DNA of 64,000 bases from Rhizobium sp. 11515TR (GTDB lineage Bacteria > Pseudomonadota > Alphaproteobacteria > Rhizobiales > Rhizobiaceae), in the NCBI RefSeq assembly GCF_002277895.1, contig NZ_CP022998.1:2771501-2835500 (forward strand), written 5' to 3'. Shown here piece after piece: positions 51,848-61,048 of the stretch; the stretch's first letter is position 1; every line of letters starts with the position of its first letter. Both the position numbers and the translations under genes were made by a program. A model generated the notes under the pieces. It was not told the DNA's origin and ran no database searches. It saw only the letters and a program-made list of their open reading frames with translations.

Positions 51848-52126
51848 TCAGCCCTTGGCGGCGCGCAATTCATCGATCTTTGCACAGAGATTCTTCAGCA
51901 CGAAGTACTCTTCGGTCGAGACCTTGCCTTCGTTGACTTCCTGCGTCCACTGCTCGAGCGGGATCTTGATGCCGAATTCCTTGTCGATCGCGAAAACGAT
52001 ATCCAGGAAGTCCAGGCTGTCGATGCCGAGGTCGTCGATCGTGTGGCTATCCGGGGTGATGGTGTCACGGTCGATTTCGCTGGTTTCAGCGATGATGTCG
52101 GCAACTTTGTCAAATGTAGCAGTCAC
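51848..52126 (-). CDS. acpXL: Acyl carrier protein AcpXL
   Basis: This 92-residue acyl carrier carries the 27-hydroxyoctacosanoic acid before transfer to lipid A. The start [19 protein letters not shown] and the phosphopantetheine site [14 protein letters not shown] (S37) match rhizobial AcpXL closely, as do the length and C-terminus ([18 protein letters not shown]). The start is GTG at 52126; AAGAGGT lies seven bases upstream. An ATG just before is in another frame. Confidence 0.95.
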   Translation of the reverse strand: MTATFDKVADIIAETSEIDRDTITPDSHTIDDLGIDSLDFLDIVFAIDKEFGIKIPLEQWTQEVNEGKVSTEEYFVLKNLCAKIDELRAAKG

Positions 52127-52345
52127 TGCCCATACCTCTTGAAATAATAATTCATCCCCCTCATAGGGAAATCCATTCCAAAAGCCAATGGTTTCCACCA
52201 GAAACCCCGGCAATTTGGCAAGACACTGTTGCGCAAACAGCAAAATGGCTGCCGCGTCATACCTGTGAAATCACGCGCGACATGAACGCGAGATGCGGCA
52301 GCATTGCGGCCAAACCGCGATGACAAAGCGCTTGTCGGCGAAAGA

Positions 52346-52774
52346 TCACTCGCTGATCACGATGCGCGTATTGTGAAGCCCGGCGTCGGCCGCCATCGCA
52401 AAGAAGGTGGCGGCATTGCGGGTATCGAGCCGCACGCAGCCATGCGATGCCGGCCGGCCGAGCCGCCGTACTTCATAGGTGCCGTGAATGGCATAGCCGC
52501 CGTTGAAGAATACGGCGTAAGGCATCGGCGCATCGTCATATTTCTTCGAGCGGTGATCCCTGGACAGCCATTTGGCCGTGTAGGAGCCGGTCGGCGTCAC
52601 ATACCCCCTGCGCGCCGTCGACACTCGCCAGCGATACTTCAGAGCTCCATCCTCCGAAACGGTCATTGTTTGCGATCGAAGATCGACGACTGCAAGAACA
52701 GTCCCGGCATGGGCCGAAACGGTGTGGAATTGCATGCACAGGCATGCCGTTACTGCGAACGCGATACGCCTCAT
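52346..52774 (-). CDS. L,D-transpeptidase (YkuD domain)
   Basis: This 142-residue protein has a signal peptide (MRRIAFAVTACLCMQFHTVSAHA) and a YkuD domain. The catalytic motif is PASHGCVRLDTRNA, preceded by YAIHGTYEVRRLGRP. These enzymes make 3-3 or Braun-type links in peptidoglycan in the periplasm. GGAGGGG precedes ATG 52774. It is short but complete for a minimal YkuD protein and is a single-gene unit before the cob genes. Confidence 0.9.
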   Translation of the reverse strand: MRRIAFAVTACLCMQFHTVSAHAGTVLAVVDLRSQTMTVSEDGALKYRWRVSTARRGYVTPTGSYTAKWLSRDHRSKKYDDAPMPYAVFFNGGYAIHGTYEVRRLGRPASHGCVRLDTRNAATFFAMAADAGLHNTRIVISE

Positions 52775-52892
52775 CTTGCCCCTCCGACTGTTTGCTTCCT
52801 TATGAAGCAATTCAGACGATGGGAGAGTCTATCGCTATGCTGATTATACCAAATTAATACATATAGTGAGCGATTGCTTAATTTAGGGGCGC

Positions 52893-53873
52893 TCACAAGA
52901 GCAGCAGGAAACCCAGGAAAGCGAGAAGCGTCAGCATCGTGCAGGCGGAATAGAATATGGAAATGCCGGCTTCGATGTCGTTGACCGTAGCAGTGTCGCG
53001 GCCGGAGCCGTTGATCATCGGCTCGCGCACGAGCTCACCGCCATAGATTCGTGGACCTGCGAGCTGGATGTCGAGCGCGCCGGCCATAGCCGCCTCGGGC
53101 CGGCCGGAGTTGGGCGAACGGTGCAGCCCGCCATCGCGGACGGCGATGCGGATCGCATTTCCAAGCGCGGAGATTCCGCGCTTCACCAGAGCACCGGCAG
53201 CAATCAACAGGATGGACAGGCGCGCGGCCGGCCAGTTGGCGATATCGTCGAGGCGCGCCGCAGCGCGGCCGAAATCGACATAGGCCTCGGATTTGTGGCC
53301 GATCATCGAATCGGCAGTGTTGAGCATCTTGTAGAAGAAGAGGCCCGGCAAGCCGAAAACGCCGTACCACAGCGCCGGTGCGACGACACCGTCGGAAAAA
53401 TTCTCGGCAAGGCTTTCGATGGCCGCACGGCAGATACCCGGCTCATCCAGCGTCTCGGGATCCCGGCCGACGATGCGCGACACGGCGAGACGCCCACCTT
53501 CCAGACCATCGGCACGCAATGCCCGGGAAACTTGCTCGACATGATCGGCCAGGCTCTTCTGCGCCATGAAAACCGCCACAAGCCCCGCCTCGACCAAGAT
53601 GCCGAGCCAGCCGAAGAAGGCGAGAAATCCGTGAATGGCCCAGCCGGCGATCACGGCTCCCATGAGCAGCGCGACGATCGACATCAGTCCGTTGCGGCGG
53701 CGAAGAACACCCGGCAAGTGTTTTGCGTTGAAACGGCGATCAAAGGATGAAATCGCCTTGCCGAACAGTACGACCGGATGCGGAAAGCGCTGCCAAAGCC
53801 AATCGGGATCACCGACAAAGCGGTCAAGCAGTAAGGCAAGGACCAGAATGAGCAAATGTTCGTCGGCGGTCAT
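52893..53873 (-). CDS. cobD: Adenosylcobinamide-phosphate synthase
   Basis: This 326-residue integral membrane protein (CbiB type) joins the aminopropanol arm to adenosylcobyric acid. The start LLILVLALLLDRFVGDPDWL and HPVVLFGKAISSFDRRFN are family signatures, together with ESLAENFSDGVVAPALWYG and FYKMLNTADSMIGHKSE. Several helices cross the membrane. It ends the cobA-cobB-cobC-cobD run and overlaps cobC by 4 bases. Confidence 0.94.
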   Translation of the reverse strand: MTADEHLLILVLALLLDRFVGDPDWLWQRFPHPVVLFGKAISSFDRRFNAKHLPGVLRRRNGLMSIVALLMGAVIAGWAIHGFLAFFGWLGILVEAGLVAVFMAQKSLADHVEQVSRALRADGLEGGRLAVSRIVGRDPETLDEPGICRAAIESLAENFSDGVVAPALWYGVFGLPGLFFYKMLNTADSMIGHKSEAYVDFGRAAARLDDIANWPAARLSILLIAAGALVKRGISALGNAIRIAVRDGGLHRSPNSGRPEAAMAGALDIQLAGPRIYGGELVREPMINGSGRDTATVNDIEAGISIFYSACTMLTLLAFLGFLLLL

Positions 53874-54868
53874 GTCGAATAGTCCTCTAGTGCCCCGGCG
53901 AGTCTTTGATCGGCTTCCTCATCCGGAGCAAGCCCGAAGCGCAGCCAATTGCGTGCATAATCGAACTTGCGGACGAGAATATGATGACGGCAGAGATGCG
54001 TATATATGCCCTCGGCGCGGTCGTCTGCAACCAGTGCAAACAAGGCCGTGCTTCCCGCTACATGCAGCTTCGAACGTCGCAGAACCGCTTCCAGCGCCGA
54101 ATGCCGCTGAAGAATGCGGTTTCGGATGACGCTCGTATCGCTTTCCATCAGGGAGGCTGCAATCGAAAGGGCCGGTCCGGAAACCGCCCAGGGGCCTAGC
54201 CAATCCTCGAAACGGGTTAGGATCGCGGTCTCGGCAATCACGAACCCGAGCCGAAGGCCGGCTAGGCCGAAAAACTTTCCGAAAGAACGGAAGATGATAA
54301 GATTCGGTATCGAGGCGGCAAAAGGCGCCACGCTCGCCGCCGGCTCCATATCGCCGAAGGCCTCGTCGACAAGAAGGATCCCGCCTTGGCTCCGTAGCCT
54401 GTCGTGCAAATCCCGCAACTGCTCGATGGGCAACTTCCGGCCGTCGGGATTGTTGGGATTGACGGCAACGACCAGCCTGTCGTCGGCGGTGAGTTCGGCA
54501 ATCGTCGAAACCTGGCGGACCTGCAGACCCGCCAGCGCAAAAGCCCTTGCATATTCGCCATAGGTCGGTGAGAGGATCGCGACGCTGCCGCCGGTCACAA
54601 GCCTTGGAAGCAGTTGAATGACGGACTGGGTGCCCGGAACCGGCAACGGCAGAATATTGCCGCTGCGATAATAGACCCTTGCCGCTTCCCGCGCCCGCTC
54701 CTGCAAATGCTGGTCAGGCAACCGGTGCCATGCCGCAACGGGGATTTCCGGCAATGTTACCGGATTGGGATTGATGCCGGTCGACAGATCCAGCCATTCC
54801 TCCGGACGCCCGCCATATTGGCGTGCCGCAGCCGTGATGCCGCCTCCATGGATGATCCTGCTGGTCAT
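53870..54868 (-). CDS. cobC: L-threonine-O-3-phosphate decarboxylase
   Basis: This 332-residue PLP enzyme provides aminopropanol phosphate for the cobinamide arm. It has fold type I aminotransferase features: LDLSTGINPNPVTLPEIP, VAVNPNNPDGRKLPIEQL, VDEAFGDMEPAAS and the lysine-bearing IIFRSFGKFFGLAGLRLG. It lies between cobB and cobD with 4-base overlaps on both sides. Confidence 0.93.
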   Translation of the reverse strand: MTSRIIHGGGITAAARQYGGRPEEWLDLSTGINPNPVTLPEIPVAAWHRLPDQHLQERAREAARVYYRSGNILPLPVPGTQSVIQLLPRLVTGGSVAILSPTYGEYARAFALAGLQVRQVSTIAELTADDRLVVAVNPNNPDGRKLPIEQLRDLHDRLRSQGGILLVDEAFGDMEPAASVAPFAASIPNLIIFRSFGKFFGLAGLRLGFVIAETAILTRFEDWLGPWAVSGPALSIAASLMESDTSVIRNRILQRHSALEAVLRRSKLHVAGSTALFALVADDRAEGIYTHLCRHHILVRKFDYARNWLRFGLAPDEEADQRLAGALEDYST

Positions 54869-56172
54869 GCGGCGTCACCGGCGAGATCGATCAAATGCAT
54901 GTAGGAGCCGGCAACATTGCCACGCTGTAAGCCGGCAGCACCGAGATCGTTGTTGAGCGCATCCTTCACCGCAAACAGACGGTCCGCCTCACCCTCCGAT
55001 ACGATGGTCGAATAATGAAACTCATGCGCCGTCATCGGCTTGTCGAAGAACGAGCCGGCAAGCGGCACCACATGCCGATAGCCAAGATGGCGCTGTCGTT
55101 TCTCGTAACTGGTAACGACGGGCAAGAGGCCCAGCATTTCATGGCGCGCACCTGCCGCATCGAAAAGCCCCTCGCCGAGCACCATATAGCCGCCGCACTC
55201 GCCATAGATGCGCACCCCGCGCGCCGCAGCCGCCTTCGCGCCAGCCCTGAATTGCGACGCGGCGGCAAGTTTATGGGCGTGCAATTCCGGATAGCCGCCC
55301 GGCAGATAGACGGCATCGGCATCGGCCGAAGGGGCTTCGTCCGCGAGCGGAGAAAAGAAGGATATTTCAGCGCCACGACGCTTCCAGCCAAGCAGCATGT
55401 GTTCGTAGCAGAAGGCGAAGGCGACATCCCGCGCCACGGCAATGCGCTGGCCGAACGGCATAAGCCGCGCGATATTGGCCGCTGACGTGCGAACGAGATG
55501 CTGGTGTGCTGCGCGCAAGAGCAGATCGAAATCGCAGGCTTTCGATACGACCTCGGCAGCCGCCTCGATAAACTGCTCCAGTGCACCGTGCTCCCCCGCC
55601 TGCACAAGACCGAGATGCCTCTCCGGCAATGCCAAGCTGGCATCACTGCGGATAACCGCGACAACAGGCATGCGCACGGCGTCCAACGCCTGGCGCAGCA
55701 TTCTCTCATGCCTGTCGCTGGCAACACGATTGAGAACGACACCGGCGATCCGGATATCGGCTCGAAAATTGGCAAAGCCGCTGACGACGGCTGCAACCGA
55801 CTGTGACATGCGCGAGCAATCGACGACGAGCACGACGGAAAGGCCGAGCAAGGCGGCGAGATCGGCGGGCGTGCCCGTGCCATCGACAGCACCGTCGAAG
55901 AGCCCCATCATCCCTTCGATCACGAGCATCCGGCCGCCGGCGCGATGAAGTGCAGCATTCGCGGAAATGAGTTCGGCGCGCATGGCCCAGGGATCGAAAT
56001 TGAGGCAGGGTGATCCGACCGCCGCGGCGTGAAATGCGGGATCGATATAATCCGGCCCGGCCTTGCCGGATGCGACCGCAACGTTCCTGTTTCGCAGTGC
56101 CCGCAGCAGACCGAGTGTAAATGTGGTCTTGCCGGAGCCTGATGAAGGTGCCGCGATCATAAGGCCGCTCAT
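54865..56172 (-). CDS. cobB: Cobyrinic acid a,c-diamide synthase (aerobic, hydrogenobyrinic acid)
   Basis: This 435-residue enzyme amidates the a and c side chains. The N-terminal P-loop domain has APSSGSGKTTFTLGL, and the C-terminal glutamine amidotransferase domain has the catalytic Cys in VRIYGECGGYMVLGEGLF. In the aerobic pathway the substrate is hydrogenobyrinic acid. It overlaps cobA and cobC by 4 bases each. Confidence 0.94.
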   Translation of the reverse strand: MSGLMIAAPSSGSGKTTFTLGLLRALRNRNVAVASGKAGPDYIDPAFHAAAVGSPCLNFDPWAMRAELISANAALHRAGGRMLVIEGMMGLFDGAVDGTGTPADLAALLGLSVVLVVDCSRMSQSVAAVVSGFANFRADIRIAGVVLNRVASDRHERMLRQALDAVRMPVVAVIRSDASLALPERHLGLVQAGEHGALEQFIEAAAEVVSKACDFDLLLRAAHQHLVRTSAANIARLMPFGQRIAVARDVAFAFCYEHMLLGWKRRGAEISFFSPLADEAPSADADAVYLPGGYPELHAHKLAAASQFRAGAKAAAARGVRIYGECGGYMVLGEGLFDAAGARHEMLGLLPVVTSYEKRQRHLGYRHVVPLAGSFFDKPMTAHEFHYSTIVSEGEADRLFAVKDALNNDLGAAGLQRGNVAGSYMHLIDLAGDAA

Positions 56173-57017
56173 GCCGACACCTTGCGTCCGCTTTCCCCCG
56201 GGCTTTCAGTCGCCGGCAGCAATATGCGGCCGGAAAGCGCGCCCAGCCAATCGAGCGACGGCCGCAATTTCACCACCTCGCCGACGACGACGATAGCCGG
56301 CGGCTCGAGACCGGAAGCTTCGACATCAACAGGCGCGCGCCCGAGCGTCGTCTCCAGAACTTGTTGAGAGGATGTCGCCGCATTGCAGACGAAGGCAACG
56401 GGTTCGTCCGCCGAACGGCCGGCGGCAATGAGATTGGCGCTGATCTGGGCGATGTGCTTCATCGCCATATACATGACGATGACGGGCGATCCCCTGCCGA
56501 CGGCCTCCCAATTGATGGCATCTGGCACAACACCGGACGAATCATGGCCGGTGAGGAAGGTGACGGCGTGATTGACGTCGCGATGGGTGACGGGAATGCC
56601 GGCATAGGCCAAACCGCCGATCCCAGCCGTAATGCCGGGCACGATACGGAAGGGAATGCCGTGCTGGACAAGCGTCAGCGCTTCCTCGCCGCCGCGCCCG
56701 AAAACAAAGGGATCGCCCCCTTTCAAACGCAGGACGCGCTTGCCGGCCCGCGCCAGTTCCACGAGGCGCAGCGAGATGTCCCGTTGCTTGGCGGAAGGCT
56801 TGCCTCCACGCTTGCCGGCATATTCCAGCACCGCGCCCGATCGGGCGAGTTTGAGGCAATCTTCGTTGACGAGCGCATCATGCACGATGATGTCAGCCTC
56901 GGCCAATCCCTTGGCAGCCAGCAGGGTCAAAAGCCCCGGATCGCCCGGCCCGGCACCGACGAGCCAGACGGACCCCGGCTCCAGGGCCGGCAGATTGGAA
57001 AAGGCGGTATCGTTCAT
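56169..57017 (-). CDS. cobA: Uroporphyrinogen-III C-methyltransferase
   Basis: This 282-residue cytoplasmic SAM-dependent enzyme converts uroporphyrinogen III to precorrin-2, the branch point to cobalamin and siroheme. Signatures are VGAGPGDPGLLTLLA, RLKGGDPFVFGRGGEE, PGITAGIGGLAYAGIPVTHR and VMYMAMKHI. No CysG-type N-terminal domain is present. The start at 57017 (MNDTAFSNLP) is chosen by length; it is the first gene of the cobABCD run. Confidence 0.94.
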   Translation of the reverse strand: MNDTAFSNLPALEPGSVWLVGAGPGDPGLLTLLAAKGLAEADIIVHDALVNEDCLKLARSGAVLEYAGKRGGKPSAKQRDISLRLVELARAGKRVLRLKGGDPFVFGRGGEEALTLVQHGIPFRIVPGITAGIGGLAYAGIPVTHRDVNHAVTFLTGHDSSGVVPDAINWEAVGRGSPVIVMYMAMKHIAQISANLIAAGRSADEPVAFVCNAATSSQQVLETTLGRAPVDVEASGLEPPAIVVVGEVVKLRPSLDWLGALSGRILLPATESPGESGRKVSA

Positions 57018-57305
57018 CCCATGTGTCCTATGCCCGGATGGGCGAAATTGCAATGTTGAGAACGGGATAAGGCGATCTCCGTTCGACATCGCTCCCATTG
57101 CGGACATTACGTCACGCATCTCCCCGACATGAGCGACAGTACGCTATGAGCTTTTCCAACGGCGACAGGACACGAAAAACACGTCGATCGATCACACAGC
57201 GTCCCGGACTCGATATATCCGGACACCCAAATAGGCTCTTGATAAGTTTTGGAGAATGGCCTTCAGCGAATTGTGAAGGGGCGCGCAACCGCCCCTTCAC
57301 GGGGC
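57018..57305. other. Promoter region upstream of cobA
   Basis: These 288 bases separate cobA from the end of the nucleoside hydrolase gene on the same strand. No complete B12 riboswitch (B12 box with CGGTG and GCCACTG elements) was found on either strand by eye. No other gene is supported. Confidence 0.45.
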
Positions 57306-58265
57306 TCAGTGCTTCACCTTGCCCAGAATGACGTCGCGGATCAGGTCGAGAACCTGCTGCGAGCGAATGCCAGTGCAGGCGATCTGGCTCGGCAGATTGT
57401 CCCAATCGCCCGGCGGAAAGCGGCGGCCATCCTGTTTGATGATCGTCTGGCCATCGGCGATACCGCCGCATACCACGCGGATCGATCCCTCGATCGTGTC
57501 GAACAGCTCGGGCGCCACGACATAGACACAGGCGCAACTGTCATGAACCATCATGCCGTCTTCGACCGCATGCTTGTAGAAATCGATATAGGACTGCGAC
57601 AAGTCGGCCAGGAGCTGTACCGAAGGGCCGCCTGCCTTGGCCATGTCTGCCAGATAGCCGCGGCTCATGGTCGTTACCGACGTGACGTCGAGACCGACCA
57701 CGACGACTTTCCAGGCCGCTTTCATGATGAAATCGGCAGCTTCTGGATCACCGTGAATATTGGCTTCCGCGACCGGAGAGACATTGCCCGGTACGTAGAA
57801 ATTGCCACCCATGATGACGACGCCCTTTACGAGCGAGGCGATCTCAGGATCGTGCTTCAACGCTAGGGCGAGATTGGTCATGCGGCCAACGGCAACCAGC
57901 GTCACCTCGCCCGGATTGGCGCGGACCGTATCGATGATGAATTGATAGGCCGGCCGCGGATCGGTCGGCAGGTCGATCGTCTCGGGCACGTCGATGTCGC
58001 CGAGGCCATTGTGGCCATGAACAACAGCCGGCCACGGCCGTTCCGGCCGCGAGGGATCGAAGGTAACGCTGGCGCCGCGCGCAACCGGGCACAGAATATT
58101 CCACTCGCGCTTCAGGAACAGTGCGTTGCGGGTTGTCGTATCAACCGAGGCATTGCCGAAAACCGTCGTCACGCCAAGAAGGTCGATATTCGGGTGACGA
58201 TGCAGGAAGAGAAGCGCCATGGCGTCATCGACGCCCGGATCCGTATCATAAATGACCTTTTGCAT
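57306..58265 (-). CDS. Inosine-uridine preferring nucleoside hydrolase family protein
   Basis: This 319-residue protein hydrolyses nucleosides to base and ribose. The calcium-binding signature at the start is VIYDTDPGVDDAMALLFLHR, with VTTVFGNASVDTTTRNAL, GHNGLGDIDVPE and the late VMGGNFYVPGNVSPVAEAN and MVHDSCACVYV. It lies between cobA and cobE but has no obvious link to cobalamin synthesis. Confidence 0.92.
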   Translation of the reverse strand: MQKVIYDTDPGVDDAMALLFLHRHPNIDLLGVTTVFGNASVDTTTRNALFLKREWNILCPVARGASVTFDPSRPERPWPAVVHGHNGLGDIDVPETIDLPTDPRPAYQFIIDTVRANPGEVTLVAVGRMTNLALALKHDPEIASLVKGVVIMGGNFYVPGNVSPVAEANIHGDPEAADFIMKAAWKVVVVGLDVTSVTTMSRGYLADMAKAGGPSVQLLADLSQSYIDFYKHAVEDGMMVHDSCACVYVVAPELFDTIEGSIRVVCGGIADGQTIIKQDGRRFPPGDWDNLPSQIACTGIRSQQVLDLIRDVILGKVKH

Positions 58266-58428
58266 GATTTTTCCTTATCAACATACTGAATAAGCTTGAT
58301 CTTCCGGAAATTTCTTCCCGTCGCGGATCATGCTTGACCCATCGGCATACACGAGAACCGCCGGTGGCGGAATGCCATGACGATGTCCCTATGGAGCATT
58401 TGTGAGATTCGCGTGGCGAATTCGCTCT

Positions 58429-58833
58429 TCAAGCGATCCTAGCGATCGCTGCCGTGGCGAAGCTGGACTTGATCTTCGGCAGCACCAGCTCCGAATCCGG
58501 GCCGGCGGCCGCAAGCGCAGCAGCCTCGGCAACACCGTGGCAACCGGCATGGGCGAAGACAATGTCGGATGGGTTCTTCAGCCTCGGTGTCTCCCTCTCC
58601 AGCTCCGCTGCCTTGAAGAAGCGTGCCGGGAGGCGAAAATGCATGGCTGTCTCGAGGATGGCTGGTTCATCCATGCGCGTGTCGATTGATACAACGGCCA
58701 GAACCTGATCCCTCCCGATCCCGACCTCCTGGAATGCCCTTTCCGCAAGCATCCGCACCTCATTCCAGTCCGTGCCGCGCTCGCAACCAAGACCCAGAAG
58801 ATAACGGTGGGTGGAATTGGCATATGTCGTCAT
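58429..58833 (-). CDS. cobE: CobE/CbiG C-terminal-like cobalamin biosynthesis protein
   Basis: This 134-residue protein matches the CbiG C-terminal/CobE family: LLGLGCERGTDWNEVRMLAE, VVSIDTRMDEPAILETA, RFFKAAELERET and FAHAGCHGVAEAAALAAAG. In the aerobic pathway CobE is associated with cobalamin synthesis; its exact reaction is not settled. ATG at 58833 is preferred, with GGAGAG upstream. A divergent TauE gene begins about 70 bases away. Confidence 0.88.
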   Translation of the reverse strand: MTTYANSTHRYLLGLGCERGTDWNEVRMLAERAFQEVGIGRDQVLAVVSIDTRMDEPAILETAMHFRLPARFFKAAELERETPRLKNPSDIVFAHAGCHGVAEAAALAAAGPDSELVLPKIKSSFATAAIARIA

Positions 58834-58903
58834 AGTCTCTCCCAACAGCGTCGACCGATATGACAGCTGTAGCGGGCACCTTTCGACACGTCAATTTCGC
58901 CTG

Positions 58904-59767
58904 ATGTGCCCTGATAGCAATTGCCTTGCGGCGATCGAAGTGCCAGAAGGCCGTCTAATTCCCGCCTCAGAGTTCCCCGCCTTGCCAGATATCACACTTC
59001 AACTGCTGCTTTTGCTATTTGCCGCCGCGTTCTTCGCCGGCTTCGTCGATTCGATCGCCGGCGGCGGTGGGCTGATTACCGTGCCGGCCATGCTGCTGGC
59101 CGGTATTCCGCCGCTACAGACACTCGGCACGAACAAGGTGCAGTCGATCTGCGGCGCGGCTTCCGCTACAATCGCCTATGCCCGGCAAGGACACGTGCAG
59201 CTTCGCGAACAGCTTCCCATGGCGGCGATGGCTGTGATCGGAGGCATGCTCGGTGCATTGCTGGCGACCATAATGCCGAGCCAGGTCCTGCGCATCATCC
59301 TGCCCTTCCTGCTGATCGCAATTGCACTCTATTTCGCCCTGAAACCCAATCTCGGCGATATTGAAAAGCATCGGCGCATGAGTGCCGGGCTTTTCGGAGT
59401 GACGCTCGTGCCGCTGATCGGCTTCTATGACGGCGCCTTCGGCCCCGGAACCGGTTCGTTCTTGATGCTCGCCTTCGTCACACTCGCTGGCTTCGGCCTG
59501 CTGAAGGCGACTGCGCATACGAAGCTGCTCAATTTCGGCTCGAATCTCGGCGGCCTGATCGTCTTCATCTTCTCCGGTGCCATCCTCTGGAAAGTCGGAC
59601 TGACGATGGGGTTCGGCCAATTTCTCGGCGCGCAGCTCGGCTCGCGGCTTGCCATGCGCATTGGTGCGAAATTGATCAAGCCGCTGCTCGTCATCGTCTG
59701 CATCGCCTTTGCGATCAAGCTGCTGGCGGATCCCACCCATCCCGTCAGGATCTGGCTTGGACTGTAA
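58904..59767 (+). CDS. TauE/SafE family sulfite exporter-like membrane protein
   Basis: This protein has about eight helices and the TauE/SafE hallmarks FFAGFVDSIAGGGGLITVP and GTNKVQSICGAASATIAYAR, then FYDGAFGPGTGSFLMLAFV in the second repeat. Substrates include organosulfur or sulfite anions. ATG at 58904 gives 287 residues with an untypical leader. Homologues begin at about LPDITLQLLLLLFAAAFF, so a TTG at 58982 may be the true start. Confidence 0.85.
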   Translation: MCPDSNCLAAIEVPEGRLIPASEFPALPDITLQLLLLLFAAAFFAGFVDSIAGGGGLITVPAMLLAGIPPLQTLGTNKVQSICGAASATIAYARQGHVQLREQLPMAAMAVIGGMLGALLATIMPSQVLRIILPFLLIAIALYFALKPNLGDIEKHRRMSAGLFGVTLVPLIGFYDGAFGPGTGSFLMLAFVTLAGFGLLKATAHTKLLNFGSNLGGLIVFIFSGAILWKVGLTMGFGQFLGAQLGSRLAMRIGAKLIKPLLVIVCIAFAIKLLADPTHPVRIWLGL

Positions 59768-59868
59768 GAAACGCGCCTTTGATTACCTCCGACGTAATTG
59801 ATAGTGCTTCGGTACGCGCCGATGATCGCCCTGCCTGAACGGTTCAGGCGATCCAAAGGAGTTGACCG

Positions 59869-60234
59869 ATGACTGACGCGAACACCATTGCAGACCGCTA
59901 CATCGCAATCTGGAACGAGGCAGATGCCGACCGCCGGCGCGCGCTCATCGCCGAGGCATGGACGGAAGACTGCAGCTATGTCGACCCGATGATGCGCGCG
60001 GACAATCGTGAAGAAATCCACGCGCTGGTCACGGCGGCGCACGAGCGCTTCCCCGGCTTCCGCTTCACGCTCATCACGAACGGCGATCGCCACGGCGACA
60101 ATCTTCGCTTCTCCTGGGGCTTCGGTCCGGCCGATGCCGAACCGCTGATCAAGGGCACGGATTTCGCCATCCTCGAAGGCGAGCGACTGAAATCCGTTCA
60201 CGGCTTCATCGATCAGCTGCCGGCTGCCGCATGA
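59869..60234 (+). CDS. NTF2-like (SnoaL) protein
   Basis: This 121-residue protein has the NTF2-like fold: IADRYIAIWNEADADRRRAL, then DPMMRADNREEIHALVTAAH and a later strand RFSWGFGPADAEPLIKGTD. The fold binds small hydrophobic ligands and sometimes catalyses isomerisation; no function is assigned. AAAGGAG precedes ATG 59869. It overlaps the XRE regulator by 4 bases, so the pair may be a small regulated unit. Confidence 0.85.
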   Translation: MTDANTIADRYIAIWNEADADRRRALIAEAWTEDCSYVDPMMRADNREEIHALVTAAHERFPGFRFTLITNGDRHGDNLRFSWGFGPADAEPLIKGTDFAILEGERLKSVHGFIDQLPAAA

Positions 60235-61034
60235 TGAACCCGGCCCGCTCTCTCGGCGATCATCTGCGCGAATGGCGGCAACGCCGCCGCCTGAGCCAGC
60301 TCGAATTCGCCCTTGAAGCCGATATATCGCAGCGACATCTGAGCTTCATCGAGAGCGGGCGGGCGCTTCCAAGCCGCGAGATGCTGATGCATCTCGCCGA
60401 AAGGCTAGAGGTGCCGTTGCGCGAACGCAATCCAATGCTCCTGGCAGCCGGATTTGCGCCGGTCTTTCCAGAGCGCAAACTGGATGATCCGGCGCTTGCT
60501 CCGGCACGCCGTGCCATCGACATGCTTCTGAAGGGACACGAACCCTTCCCGGCTCTGGCCGTCGACCGGCATTGGATGCTCATCGCCGCAAATGCCGCCG
60601 TCGCTCCGCTTCTCGCTGGGGTGACCGATGCCTCGCTGACCGAAGGACCAATCAATGTCCTACGGCTCAGCCTGCATCCGCATGGCCTAGCGCCTCGGAT
60701 CGCCAATCTCCATGAATGGCGGGCACATCTGCTGGAACGCCTACGCCAGCAGATATCTGCGACCGGCGATCCCATCCTCATAAAACTACTTGCGGAACTG
60801 TCCGCCTATCCCGCACCGCCTGCACCGAAGTCTGGGGCTCCGGAACGGGATTTCGCCGGCATCGCCGTACCTCTGGAGCTTGTCACTGAAGCGGGACATC
60901 TATCGTTTCTGTCTACTACGACCGTCTTCGGAACGCCCGTCGACGTCACGCTGTCGGAACTCGCGATCGAGTCCTTCTTTCCTGCAAACCCGCAGACGGC
61001 GGAAGCGCTGAAGGCGATGCTGCCGGGCAGCTAA
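60231..61034 (+). CDS. XRE-family regulator with MmyB-like ligand-binding domain
   Basis: This 267-residue regulator has an N-terminal helix-turn-helix (LGDHLREWRQRRRLSQLEFA with the recognition part EADISQRHLSFIESGRALPS). The MmyB-like C-terminal part reads HWMLIAANAAVAPLLAGV, NVLRLSLHPHGLAPRIAN and the terminal LSELAIESFFPANPQTAEAL. MmyB proteins are often linked to hydrophobic or aromatic ligands. It overlaps the NTF2-like gene by 4 bases and probably controls it. Confidence 0.9.
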   Translation: MMNPARSLGDHLREWRQRRRLSQLEFALEADISQRHLSFIESGRALPSREMLMHLAERLEVPLRERNPMLLAAGFAPVFPERKLDDPALAPARRAIDMLLKGHEPFPALAVDRHWMLIAANAAVAPLLAGVTDASLTEGPINVLRLSLHPHGLAPRIANLHEWRAHLLERLRQQISATGDPILIKLLAELSAYPAPPAPKSGAPERDFAGIAVPLELVTEAGHLSFLSTTTVFGTPVDVTLSELAIESFFPANPQTAEALKAMLPGS

Positions 61035-61048
61035 ACGCCCGCAAGCGA

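Noticed and set aside
57018..57305. B12 riboswitch upstream of cobA
   Set aside because: No B12 box or the CGGTG and GCCACTG elements were found on either strand. The only riboswitch-like sequence in the window is the doubtful one at cobS.
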